Assembly (NCBI RefSeq): GCF_963259705.1 | Contig: NC_081861.1 | Location: 66,569,623-66,633,622, forward strand | DNA length: 64,000 nucleotides | Direction of reading: 5' to 3' | Source of the DNA: Myotis daubentonii | Lineage: Eukaryota; Chordata; Mammalia; Chiroptera; Vespertilionidae | In this document: positions 31,163 through 40,849 of the stretch, piece after piece | Position numbering within the stretch: the stretch's first letter is position 1 | Layout: each line of letters opens with the position of its first letter | Notes under the pieces: model-generated | What the model was told of the DNA's origin: nothing | The model's database searches: none | The model's input: the letters and a program-made list of their open reading frames with translations, nothing else | Position numbers and translations under genes: made by a program

Positions 31163-31815
31163 TGTTGCTGTGGATGAAACTCCTCTATTCTTTGGGGGAG
31201 CAAAGTTCTTGTGGAGCCACAGAAAGAAGCATTTTCAGAATCCCCCGATGGAGGATGGAATGTGAAAGAAGGTTTTATTTGCCTAAAATTATATTTCTTA
31301 GGTTCCAAAGTCCCCTGCTCCTTAAGCCAGTCTTGGAAAGGGGGCAGCTGGGGGTTTAGAAAAGCCAGAAAGAATGCCAGTGTCCAGAGCTTCTGTTCCA
31401 TGTTGCAGCTGGGTGTTGTTCAGCATTCAGGCAGATTAAAGGCTATTTGTCCATGTGGGGAGCCCAATATGGCCATGCCCCATGTGGGCACAGGAGATAC
31501 AGCCTCTGCAGCAGGAGTCCCAGAAGGGCCTGGCTCCCTGGAGCCAAGAGAGTTGGAACTTCCTGTGTTTGGAAGTATATATATTTAGATCTTGTGAGCT
31601 TATAGTGGCCACACCCATTTTGTTGAATTACCTGTTTCCAGGTGTGATTGATAGACAAGCATCTCCCCACATCACTCAGACCTTACTGGGCATGTGTCTA
31701 AACAGCCTTTCTCCAGTCCCTTCCACCATCAATCAGCAGGGAACGGACTTGGAGAATGTTAAAGGCAGCTTTTGCTTATATTTAGTCTTCCCTTTCACTC
31801 TTTTTACTGTTAAAT
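31163..31815 (-). mobile_element. Possible LTR inserted in MIR
   Basis: About 650 bp beginning TGTTGCTGTGG and lying between MIR halves. GGTTTTATTTGCC at 31271-31283 gives AATAAA on the minus strand, and a TATA-like string lies near 31577-31588, about 300 bp upstream in that orientation. No clear target duplication was found. Overlapping open frames up to 125 codons have no recognised domain. Inferred LTR, family unassigned. Confidence 0.4.
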
Positions 31816-31839
31816 AATAACCAGGTTATTATAACGGTA

Positions 31840-32004
31840 TCATTATGGGCTTGATACTATTTCTATTCCTATTTTATCAATTTTGAAAACTGAGATTTAT
31901 TTATTTTTAACATTCCAAAATCTTTTTTTTAATTAGCAGAAAAAGTACATTCTCTACTTGAAACAATAATTTCTTATCTATCCTAGCCCAATAGGCTTTT
32001 CTTT
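31840..32004 (-). other. MIR-like remainder and unassigned DNA
   Basis: A weak antisense MIR tail at about 31848-31905, then AT-rich sequence with no recognised feature. Confidence 0.4.
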
Positions 32005-32054
32005 TTTATATTTTCCCAGATTTACTGAGGCATAATTCACAAGTAAAACTTGTT

Positions 32055-32058
<4 letters not shown>
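32005..32058 (-). mobile_element. Old LINE-1 3' end, left of Helitron pair
   Basis: TTTACTGAGGCATAATTCAC (32021-32040) is the antisense 3' end of an old LINE-1 that resumes at 33389 after the two Helitrons. Confidence 0.6.
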
Positions 32059-32095
<37 letters not shown>

Positions 32096-32687
32096 CCTAA
32101 TATGCAAATAGACCAAATGGCAGAACAACAGAACAACCAAACAACTGGTTGCTATGACATGCATTGACCACAAGGGGGCACATGCAGAACATGGCCAGTG
32201 TCAGCAGCAGGCAGAATGGTGGAGCAGGTGAGCAGGGGCGCTGGACAAAGGCGGGGCACCGATTGCTGTCATCTGGGCGAGCCTCTGGTGGTTACTAAAA
32301 ATTCTTTGCTCCCATGTGCCGCAGTCCCAACAGGTTCTCACACCTGCTGCTGACACCAGCCTCGCTCACACCCGCTGCCAGTACTGGAGCCACCACTCAC
32401 ACCTGCTGCTTGCACCCGCCACTTGCACCCACTGCTAACGGGGGTTCCAATCACTCCACGCCTTTAGTGGTTGTGAGCGGGGCCAGTGCCGTCAGTGTGT
32501 GGAAGCGGTGAGAGCACCAGGAGTGGCAGTGGGAGAGGGGCTGCTGGCAGACAGGGGACAAGGGGCCATGGTAGGAGGGGCCAGGTTGGGGCTTGGAGGA
32601 TGGACTGAGACCCACCCCTGTACCCACCACAGCCTCATGGACCACAGTTCTTTTCAAGGTGCACAGATTTGTGCACTGGGCCCCTAG
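32059..32687 (+). mobile_element. Helitron, first of a head-to-tail pair
   Basis: The 5' tip has been replaced by (TA)n (32060-32093), so the exact start is uncertain; the body begins CCCCTAATATGCAAATAGACC and has a GACATGCATTGACCAC segment typical of Helibats. The 3' end is GTGCACAGATTTGTGCAC then TGGGCCCCTAG. The next Helitron starts at the very next base. Non-coding. Confidence 0.82.
32060..32093 (+). repeat. (TA)n at Helitron 5' end
   Basis: Seventeen TA units where the TCTATATA-like Helitron terminus should be. Confidence 0.9.
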
Positions 32688-33388
32688 TCTATATTTATAA
32701 AGAGCCAGGGACCATTGCAACCAAACAGATGACCAAACAGGCTGAGTGGGGCAACAAGGCAGGCAGGGGTGTTAGTGAGGGATGACCAAATGAATTGAAC
32801 AAGCAGGCTGTGTGGGGCAACCAGGCCAGTAGTGGGGAAGTGAGGGGCAACCAGGCTGGCAAGGGGCACAGTTGGCAGCAACCAGGCTGGCAGGGGAGGG
32901 CAGTGAGGGTTGACCAGGCCAGCAGGGAGGCAGTTGGGGGCAACCAGGTCAGCAGGGGGGGCAGTTGGGGGCAACCAAGCTGGCAAAGGGGGGCAGAGGG
33001 GCAACCAGACCGCAGAGGGGGCAGTGAAGGGTGACCAGGCTGGTGGGGGAGGGGGGCAGTTGGGGGCAACCAGGTTGGCAAGGGGGGGTAGTTAAGAGCG
33101 ACCAGGCTGGCAGAAAGAGGCAGTGAGGGGCAACCAGGCTGGCAGGCAGAGGCAGTTAGGGGTGATCAGGCTGGCAGGGGGGCCAAGTGAGCAGTTACTA
33201 GCCAGCGGACCCAGATTGTGAGAGTGATGTCCGGCTGCCGGTTTAGGCCTGATCCTAAGGACATCCCCTAGGGATCAGGCCTAAACCTACAGTCAGACAT
33301 CCCCTGAGGGTCCCAGATTGGAGAGGGTGCAGGCTGGGCTGAGGGGAACCCTCCTCCCCTGCATGAATTTCATGCACCGGGCCTCTAG
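32688..33388 (+). mobile_element. Helitron, second of a head-to-tail pair, with minisatellite
   Basis: Starts TCTATATTTATAAAGAG directly after CTAG of the previous unit. The interior 32755-33185 consists of ~33-bp units (GGGCAACCAGGCTGGCAGGG core). The 3' end is GCATGAATTTCATGCACCGG then GCCTCTAG, followed by T. Same subfamily as 13285-13856. Confidence 0.9.
32755..33185 (+). repeat. ~33-bp minisatellite inside Helitron
   Basis: About thirteen imperfect units with the core CAACCAGGCTGGCAGG. The open frames on both strands here (up to 128 codons) come from the repeat and are not genes. Confidence 0.85.
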
Positions 33389-33802
33389 TATATATATTAA
33401 ATGTATATAATGTGATGTTTTGATATCTGTTTACATTGGGAAATGATTACTTCAAACAAGCTAACTAACACATCCAAAAACCTCATATAGATACTTTTTT
33501 TGTGTGTGTGGTGAGATCACTGAAGATCACCTCTCTTAGCAAATTTTAAGTATACAACACAGTATTATTAACTATAGCCATCACGCTGTGCATTAGATCT
33601 CCAGAACTCCTTTATCCTACATGACTGAAATTTTGTACCATTTGGCAACATCTCCCCTTTTTTTCACCCTCCAGCCCCCGGCAACAACCACTCTATATTC
33701 TTACTCTGCTTTTATTAGTTCAACTTCTTTAGATTTTACATACAAGTGAGATCATGCAGTATTTGACTTTCTGTGTCTGACTTATTTCACATAGCATAAC
33801 AA
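33389..33802 (-). mobile_element. Old LINE-1 3' region, antisense part
   Basis: GTATATAATGTGATGTTTTG, TAGCCATCACGCTGTGCATT and GACTTATTTCACATAGCATA in LINE-1 3' UTR order. It joins sense ORF2 sequence at about 33803, a 5'-inversion junction. Confidence 0.75.
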
Positions 33803-34327
33803 AAGCAGAAGTGGGCTTTAATCACACTAAAATTCTCCACAATAAAGGAACTGATCAACAGAGTGAAAAAGCATCCAACATAATGGGAGAGAATATTTGC
33901 AAATCAAATATCTGCTAAGGGCTTATTATCCAAAATATATGAGGAACTCAAATAACTCAGTAGCAAAAATGAATTAAAGAACCCACCAAAACAACAGCAA
34001 AAACCCCACTAGTAACCTGAATAAAAAATGGTCAAAGGGCCTGAGGAGACATTTTTCGAAAGAATACATACACATAGCCAACAGATACATGAAAATTCAG
34101 TGTTCAACATCACTAATCATCTGGGAAATGGAAATCAAAATCACAAATAGTACCTCACACTTGTTAGAATGGCTGTTCTCAAAAACTCAAAGATAACAAG
34201 TGTTGGTGAGGATGTATAGAAAAGGGAATCCTACACTATTGATGGAAATGCAAATGGGAAATCCATTATAAAAATAGTATGGCAGTTTCTCAAAAAATTA
34301 AAAATATGATACAGCTGATGGTACAAC
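33803..34327 (+). mobile_element. Old LINE-1 ORF2, inverted 5' part
   Basis: Sense ORF2 C-terminal sequence (AATATTTGCAAATCAAATAT, TGGAAATGGAAATC, AACAAGTGTTGGTGAGGATG). It continues at 34921-34995 after the SINE and Helitron. With the antisense 3' part it forms one twin-primed LINE-1. Many stops. Confidence 0.75.
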
Positions 34328-34446
34328 AGACCTGGCTAGTGTGGCTCAGTTGGTGGGAGCATTGTGTGGTATACAAAAAGCTTGTGGGTTTGATACCTGG
34401 TCAAGGGCATGTGCAGGAAGCAACCAATCCATGTTTCTCACATCAC

Positions 34447-34508
<62 letters not shown>

Positions 34509-34545
34509 CCTTCTCCACTCTCTAAAATCAATAAGCATATACTCA
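34328..34545 (+). mobile_element. Ves-type SINE, older subfamily
   Basis: ACCTGGCTAGTGTGGCTCAG head, GGTTTGATACCTGGTC B-box region, then a long (TC)n (34450-34502) and CTAAAATCAATAAGC tail. Partial duplications AAATATGATACAGC and AAATGATACAGC flank the SINE plus Helitron. Split from its right flank by the Helitron at 34561. Confidence 0.8.
34450..34502 (+). repeat. (TC)n microsatellite in SINE
   Basis: Expansion of the pyrimidine segment of the SINE body. The two serine/leucine-rich frames crossing it are artefacts. Confidence 0.93.
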
Positions 34546-34560
34546 GGTGAGGAATTAATA

Positions 34561-34920
34561 TCCTATAAAAGAAAAGGCTAATATGCAAATTGTCCCCAGG
34601 GGCAGGAGTTCCACTGACTGGGAGTTAGACATGCGCTGACCACCAGGGGGTAGCACTGAACATGGAGGGCATAGGTGATGCAGTGCTGGCAGCTGGCAGC
34701 AGTGGAGGTGCTGCTGGCTTTGATGGGCCCAGAATAGAGCAGGATTGTGGTGGGATGGTGGAGCAGGTGAGTGGGCAGAGGTGCCAGGCCAAGGTGGGTG
34801 CAAAGGGAGGCCCCAGCTAGAGATGATTGCAGGCAGTGGGGGGGAAGGGAGGCCCTGGCCAGCATCCTGCAGCTGTTAGGGACCCTACCCATGCATGAAT
34901 TCCATGCACTGGGCCTCTAG
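34561..34920 (+). mobile_element. Helitron, 360 bp
   Basis: Starts TCCTATAAAAGAAAAGGC after A. The ATATGCAAATTG and GCGCTGACCACCAGGGGGTA segments are typical of Helibats. Ends GCATGAATTCCATGCAC then TGGGCCTCTAG followed by T. It lies at the tail of a SINE. Non-coding. Confidence 0.92.
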
Positions 34921-35160
34921 TATATATAAATGATACAGCAATCTTAATTCTGATTATATATCCAAATGATATGAAATCAGTTTCTCATAGAGATATCTGA
35001 CTTTGAGTTTAAGATGCCCTTTAACAAGTTGATAAAGTTCCCTTCTATTCATAGTTTGTTGAGAATTTTTATAATGAAAGCAGGCTTTTTCTTTGTCTAG
35101 TGTGATTATCATGTGATTTTTAACATTTTTATTCCTTTCTTGGACTTTGAATCTTGAATG
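34921..35160. mobile_element. Old LINE-1 pieces
   Basis: Up to about 34995 the sense ORF2 continues (AATGATACAGCAATCTT). From about 35025 to 35155 an antisense ORF2 piece follows (CATAGTTTGTTGAGAATTTT), another orientation switch. Confidence 0.5.
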
Positions 35161-35820
35161 AGGCATGCTAAGAGGAAAGGCCAACTTAGAATTTTGGGGG
35201 ATGCCAGTGGTGGCCTGCAGCAGCAATGACAGAGTTTCATAGAGGCAGCGGCACCCAGAGATCACAATGACAGTAGTGACTTTCACTCCAGACTGTCACT
35301 TGTGGTTCTTGTTGTGCATGTTGCTGTGGACTCCTTTTCCTCCTTGTCCCAGTTTTGTTCTCTCTTTCTGATCCTGGTTCTCCAGCTCTGCTATTCATTT
35401 TGTGACTTGTGTTTTCAAGTTTCTTTCTGGTGAAATTAGCCAGAATTGGTTTCTGCCATTCAGAACTTAGACTGATATAACAAGCAATGCAACTAGAGGG
35501 AAGAAAACTAGAGCAGGTTTTGGGCCCTACGGAATAGTGCCAGGATTTTTATGTGTATATGGACTTGTGCAAAAGCTAAGCAACAGATCAGACTGGTCTG
35601 TAGCAATCAGAGATAGGGGATGTATTCCAGCTGAGGATCCTTGGAAGTCTCTGAGGCACAGAAGCACAGTCCACTAAGAGTAAGTAGTAGGCTGGTTACA
35701 CTTAGCCCTGGCCTGAAAGTTTGATATTAGGCTAAGTTCAACCAATTCTGAGGTTAAATTACCACTAACATTTTGGGATGTAAAAGATACCAGTACATAA
35801 ACATGTGTATGTATGTTTTT
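35161..35820. other. Weak LTR-like end and unassigned DNA
   Basis: Around 35435-35480 the string TTAGCCAGAATTGGTTTCTG followed by ACTGATATAACA resembles the end of an old LTR, but no border is clear. The rest has no recognised feature. Confidence 0.3.
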
Positions 35821-35824
35821 TAGC

Positions 35825-36166
35825 AATTATTTTATTTTTCAATTACAGTTGATGTACAATATTATATTAGTTTCAGGTGCATAGCTCAGTGACTATATAT
35901 ATATATATATATATTTATGAAGTGATCACCCCAATAAATCAGATGCCCATCTGGCACCATACATAGTTATTACAATATTATTGACTATATTCCCTATGCT
36001 GTACTTTACATCCCCATGATAATTATTTAACTACCAATGTGTACTTCCTAATCCCTTATCCTTTTTCACCTATCCTCTCAAACTCATTTCATCTGGCAAC
36101 CATGGAAATGTTCTCTGTATCTATGAGTCTCTTTCTGATCTTGTTTGTTTGTATTTTATTTTTATT
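35825..36166 (-). mobile_element. Old LINE-1 3' region, part 1
   Basis: TTACAGTTGATGTACAATAT, GAAGTGATCACCCCAATAAA and CTATGCTGTACTTTACATCC are antisense LINE-1 3' UTR landmarks. A SINE interrupts it. Confidence 0.75.
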
Positions 36167-36345
36167 TTTTAAATATATTTTTTATTGATTTCAAAGAGGA
36201 AGGGAGAGGGAGAGAGAAACATCAATGATGAGAATCATTGATTGGCTGCTTCTTGCATGAAACCCAGGCATGTGCCTGGCTGGCAATTGAACCATGACCT
36301 CCTGGTTCATAGGTAGACACTCAACCACTGAGCCAGGCTGTTTTT
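36167..36345 (-). mobile_element. Ves-type SINE
   Basis: Minus-strand SINE: tail TTTTTATTGATTTCAAAGAG, body AATCATTGATTGGCTGCTTC, head complement ACCATGACCTCCTGGTTCAT. Closely resembles 63392-63572. Confidence 0.82.
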
Positions 36346-36506
36346 TTATTTTTTTAGATTTCACATATAAATGAAATAATATGGCATTTTTCTTTCCCTG
36401 ACTTATTTCATACAATACAATACTCATCCATTCATGTTGTCGCAAATGGTAAGGTTTCATTCATTTTTATGGCTGAGTCATATTCCACTGAATATATATG
36501 TGTGTG

Positions 36507-36537
<31 letters not shown>

Positions 36538-36711
36538 TCATACATATGTATATATATGAATATATATATGTACATATATATATACATATATATATATTTC
36601 ACTTATTTATCCATTCATCTATTGATGAACACCTCGGTTGCTTCCATATTTTAGTTATTGTAAATAATTCTGCAATGAACATATGGATTCATATGACTTT
36701 TCTTTTTTTAA
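36346..36711 (-). mobile_element. Old LINE-1, part 2
   Basis: Antisense ORF2 end (GGTTGCTTCCATATTTTAGT) with an AT-rich TATA/TACA expansion at 36515-36600. The short YIYI-rich open frames are artefacts of that expansion. Confidence 0.7.
36515..36600 (+). repeat. (TA)n-rich tract
   Basis: Alternating TA and TACATA units inside the old LINE-1. Confidence 0.85.
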
Positions 36712-36984
36712 CATTTCAAATTATTTTTTAAAATTTTATTTTCTTATTTAAAGTATTACAGATAGTAGTACATATGTCTCCTTTTTTTCCCCATTGACCT
36801 TCCCCCAGCTTCCCCTATCCCCTGGCACATGCCCTCACCCGCCACTCCCCCCCCCCCAGTGTCTTTTGTCCATTGGTTATGCTTATATGCATGCATACAA
36901 GTCCTTCGGTTGATCTCTTACCTTCCCATCCTCCACCCAATACTCACACAGAGGCAGCAAAGCATAGAACAGACTGTCAAAAAA
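36712..36984 (-). mobile_element. Young LINE-1 3' UTR fragment
   Basis: Antisense copy of the bat LINE-1 3' UTR only (GTCCATTGGTTATGCTTATA, matching 10528-10547). Flanks TCATATGACTTTTC and TCATATCACTTTTC look like a decayed target duplication. It lies inside the older LINE-1. Confidence 0.78.
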
Positions 36985-37404
36985 TCATATCACTTTTCTA
37001 TTTAATGTTTTGGGTTTCTTCGGACAAATACCCAGAAATGGATTGCTGGGTCCTTCCTTTGTCTCTCATTATAGCTTTTGTTTTAAAGTATTGTTATCCC
37101 AATTTTTAAAAATTCATTTCCATTTTCACAAAATACCTTTATGCATCCATTTACCTTTAATCTGTGTGTGCCTTTCATTCTGAAGTTTGCCTCTTGTTGA
37201 CAGCATATATTAGGGTCTCGGTTTTTTTATCCATTCAGCCACCCGATGTCCTTTGATTGGAACATTTAATCTATTTGCACTTAAAATAATTATTGATAGG
37301 TATGTATTTATTGCCATTTTACTATTGATATAATTAACCCTTTTTCTTCTGAAAGAAGACTCTTCAATATTTCTTGTAATGCTGGTTTGTTGGTAATGAA
37401 CTCC
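36985..37404 (-). mobile_element. Old LINE-1, part 3
   Basis: ORF2 antisense continues (AAATACCCAGAAATGGATTG; GCAGCATATATTAGGGTC-like segment near 37200). It ends at the ERV-L sequence near 37405. Confidence 0.65.
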
Positions 37405-37500
37405 TTTATACACTGTGTACAGGGATGCAAATCCATATCCAGAGCAAGTGTTTATTCTAGTATGAATAAAACAGTGTATCTTAAATGATGACAGAGGATA

Positions 37501-37781
37501 CAGTGGGGCTTTGACTTACGAGTGTCCCGACTAACGAGTTTTTCGAGATATGAGCCGTCTCTCGGCCGATTTTTTGCTTTGAGTTGTGAGCTAAAATTCA
37601 GGTTACGAGCCAGCATCAGATACCCCATCGCTAGTTGGCGCAGCGAACGTCACAGTGAATGCCACAACATCAGCCCAGCATCACGTGTCTCACTCGTTCA
37701 CTTTAAGATTTGACATATGAGTAATTCGAGTTATGAGCTCCATCACGGAACGAATTAAACTTGTAAGTCAAGGCCCCACTA
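37501..37781 (+). mobile_element. Tc1/mariner-like MITE, 281 bp
   Basis: Left end CAGTGGGGCTTTGACTTACG and right end, read inward, TAGTGGGGCCTTGACTTACA form an inverted repeat of about 20 bp with three mismatches. TA dinucleotides flank it (37499-37500 and 37782-37783). No transposase. It lies inside the ERV-L integrase, between the zinc-binding part and the core, and is therefore younger. Confidence 0.82.
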
Positions 37782-37783
37782 TA

Positions 37784-39450
37784 TGTGTAATCAACCTGAC
37801 ATCAGGGAGCTGGCTGAGCATTTTGGGGATTGGGTCATATTGGAGATCCAGTGTCCTCTGCTGCTGGCCAATTGGGCACTCAGAAGTAGCCTTAGCCAGG
37901 TCCTCTATGATAAGTGGAAGTCTATGTTGGTGAAACTCCCTATAACCTCTATCCCTGCCACAATGGTCACTTTGTTCATGAAGTCATTGGGCAATTACTC
38001 CAGTAGGTGGGGAAAAAAACTAACTAGTATCCACAGAATGAATGGGTCATTCTATCCACTGGATTCAAAATTCTCCTCTGCAGAGATCACCCTTTGGTGA
38101 GAATTCACATGGGACAAAAACATCTTCACACTTTCTGTCCATTCAGGGAGGCATATCTATGTATCTCTATCTCATATTTCCTTGTAATCAAATTTCCAAG
38201 CATGTTTTATTCAAGTCCCTGACCATTGAGACAAATCATTGATTATATACCATGAATTAGTATATAATTACACATCTATTTTTCTAAGCAAAGTGAATAA
38301 ACAGATGAACTGCACCAAGTTTTTGCCACTGGGAGGATTTTCCTTCACCACTGTTCTTTAGGGGTGACGAGAAAGGGGCTATAGTGTATAGCTGCAGCTG
38401 TCCATTTCTTGATAATACCTACATATCTTGCAGAACTATTTTGTAAACTAGGCCTGAGATTTCTCTTCCCCTGTAAAACGACATAGGAAATGCCCCATGA
38501 AGCCACAGATGCAGGCTGGGAAGGAGAAGATAGTGTAACAGGAGTGAAGACAGTGGGCTTTTGGGCAAAATCTTCATGAAACTTACTTGTAGTTTCAGGG
38601 CTTGTTCAGGCCCAGTTTTATATACTCCACTTTCATTTGATGATGGAGTGCTGCTGTGTATGCCAACTTTATGGCTTGGTGGGTCAGATACCACCTAGTT
38701 TATGATGGTCAACACAAGTCAAATGGTAACTTGGTGGCCTATGGTTAAACATTCAATTGCTACAAAGACCCTGTATCAGGCCAAGAGTTCTTTCACTAAC
38801 GGAGAGTAGTTATCTGTTGTGGATTTCAGGGTTTGGATCCAAAATCCTAAGGGCCCGTGCTACAGTTAACCTACAGGGACTTTACAAAACTTCCAAACAG
38901 CTTTCCTATGTGGCACTAACACTTCAAGCACCACTGGATCTGCTGGATCATCTGTCAAGTAGCAAAGCAGTTTGCACAGCAAGCTGGTCATGTTGCAAAG
39001 CCTTCTTTCATTCTGGGCCCCACTCAATGCTTGCACCAGTTTAAGACACTTGGTAAATGATTTAGAGTAACACACACAAATGAGGAATATTTTGTCAAAA
39101 TCCAAAGAGCCCACTAGGCAATATGCCTGTTTTTTATTGTAGCTAAGACCAGATACAGTACTTGATATCTCAACATGACCCACACCACTGGATCCCTCCA
39201 AATTTCACTGAGGTAGAAGACCCCTTAATTGTTTTTGGATTCATTTCTCACCCTCTGGCACACAGGCCTTACAAATAAATCTAGAGTAGTAGCTATGTCT
39301 TGCTCACTAGGTCCAATCAGCATAATGTCATCAATGTAAAGGACCAGGGAGATATTTTGTGGAAGTGAAAGGTGATCAAGATCCCTGTGGACTAAATTAT
39401 GACATAGGCTGAGGAGTTGATATACCCTGAGCTAGGTTAGTGAACGTGTA
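37784..39450 (-). pseudogene. ERV-L pol remnant (RT to integrase)
   Basis: Codes, when read in broken frames on the minus strand, for the central and C-terminal pol: reverse transcriptase with YIDD (39327-39338), an RNase H-sized interval (about 38100-39200), and the integrase N-terminal domain (about 37800-37975). In the integrase Cys pair the second Cys position reads Gly, so zinc binding would be lost even without the frameshifts. The largest single open pieces are about 111 codons. Family: class III retroviral polymerase; long inactive. Confidence 0.75.
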
Positions 39451-39901
39451 TTGCTGTTCTTGCCAGCTGAAAGCAAACTGTTGCTGGTTATTGACAGGTA
39501 TAGAAAAAATATATCATTTGCCAGATCAGCTGCTTACGAGATACCAGAGGGCATGTTAATTTGCTCAAGCAATGAAACTACATCTGATTCAACATCTGAA
39601 ATTGGAAGCATTTCCTGGTTAGCTCACAATAATACACTTTTTTCTCCAAGACCCATCTGTCTTTGGCACAGGCCAGATGGGTGCGTTGAATGGAGATGTA
39701 GTGAGAATCATCATGTATGCATTCTTCAGGTTCTTGTTAATGGCACTAATCCCTGCGAACCCTTTGAGAATGTGGTATTGGTTTTGATTTACTAATATTT
39801 CCTAGGCAGAGGAAGTTCTAGTGACTTCTTGGGCTTTCCCACCATAGTATCTCTCACTGCCAAAGTTAGGGAACCAATGTGGGGATTTGGGCAGCTGGTA
39901 A

Positions 39902-39948
<47 letters not shown>

Positions 39949-40259
39949 ATTTGTGCATTCTAGAACTGGGGAAATAACCACAGGATGGTTTCATGGACCC
40001 ACTTGGTCCCTGTGAAACAGACCTGGGCTAAAACTCCATTGACTTCCATAATCTTCTTGTGTGATTGGTGGCCCACAGTGACATTTTGGGTCTCCTAGAA
40101 TTAGTGTCAGTTCAAAGTCAGTGTTCAGTAGTCCCCAAAAGGTATGATTATTTCATTTTCCCTAATGCACAGTTACTCTGATTAAAGACTATAAGTCCCT
40201 ATGAGGAAGATTAGGGAAGGATTAACAGCATACATTTTTAATAGTGTACCTGGATCTTT
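39451..40259 (-). pseudogene. ERV-L pol N-terminal portion, (TG)n-expanded
   Basis: Antisense, upstream of the YIDD motif in the element's own direction. Fragments fit early reverse transcriptase and protease, but I could not place single motifs firmly. A (TG)n tract at 39903-39945 breaks it. Confidence 0.5.
39903..39945 (+). repeat. (TG)n microsatellite
   Basis: About 21 TG units within the ERV-L remnant. Confidence 0.95.
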
Positions 40260-40554
40260 CTCAATGTCATGCAGCTTTTCCTTCATTCAAGTGATTTTGT
40301 GTTTGTAAACTACCTCAAGTCTCAGTATTCATGGAGTGTTTATGACTCTATTTTAACGATTCAGGTCATACTTATTCTCTTGACCTTGAATTTTATTTTT
40401 TTAAAGTTTTTAACAATTTCAAACTTATTAAACATAAAATGCAATTTGGAAAAACAATGTGGGAAATTTTATGAAAACATTAAAAATTATAAAATAATTA
40501 ATTCTTTAGAATATACCTTTGACAATACTAGAGACAGATATCATTAAGAAATTT

Positions 40555-40645
40555 ATTTGTAAGTTCCATAAATGTAGAATCACTATGCTGTATACCTGGA
40601 AGTAATATAATATTGTATGCCAATTATACTTTATTAAAAATAAAT
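40555..40645 (+). mobile_element. LINE-1 3' end inside ERV-L
   Basis: ATCACTATGCTGTATACCTG and TATGCCAATTATACTTTATT are the extreme 3' end of an old LINE-1 (sense). The AT-rich 40260-40555 before it may belong to the same insertion. Confidence 0.65.
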
Positions 40646-40849
40646 TGACTGAAGTATTTGCTGTATGAGAATAACTCTTCTGCTTAGTTTTAATATTGAG
40701 AAAATCAATGCTAGTATAAAGAAAAATCCTTCCATTTTAATATTGACCTAAAACATTTGGCTTATACAGATAAGAAATAATTTAGTTGACTTCCTATCCA
40801 TTTTAGTCTAGGAACACTATGATCAAGTAGCCAGCATCATATGTCTGCC

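Noticed and set aside
31211..31817. Frames of 120-125 codons
   Set aside because: They lie in an LTR-like block, overlap each other in different frames on both strands, and show no recognisable domain.
32684..33095. 128-codon Pro/Leu-rich and Gly/Gln-rich frames
   Set aside because: Translations of the ~33-bp Helitron minisatellite on the two strands.
34279..34588. Ser/Leu-rich and Arg/Glu-rich 70-100 codon frames
   Set aside because: They cross the (TC)n tract of a SINE.
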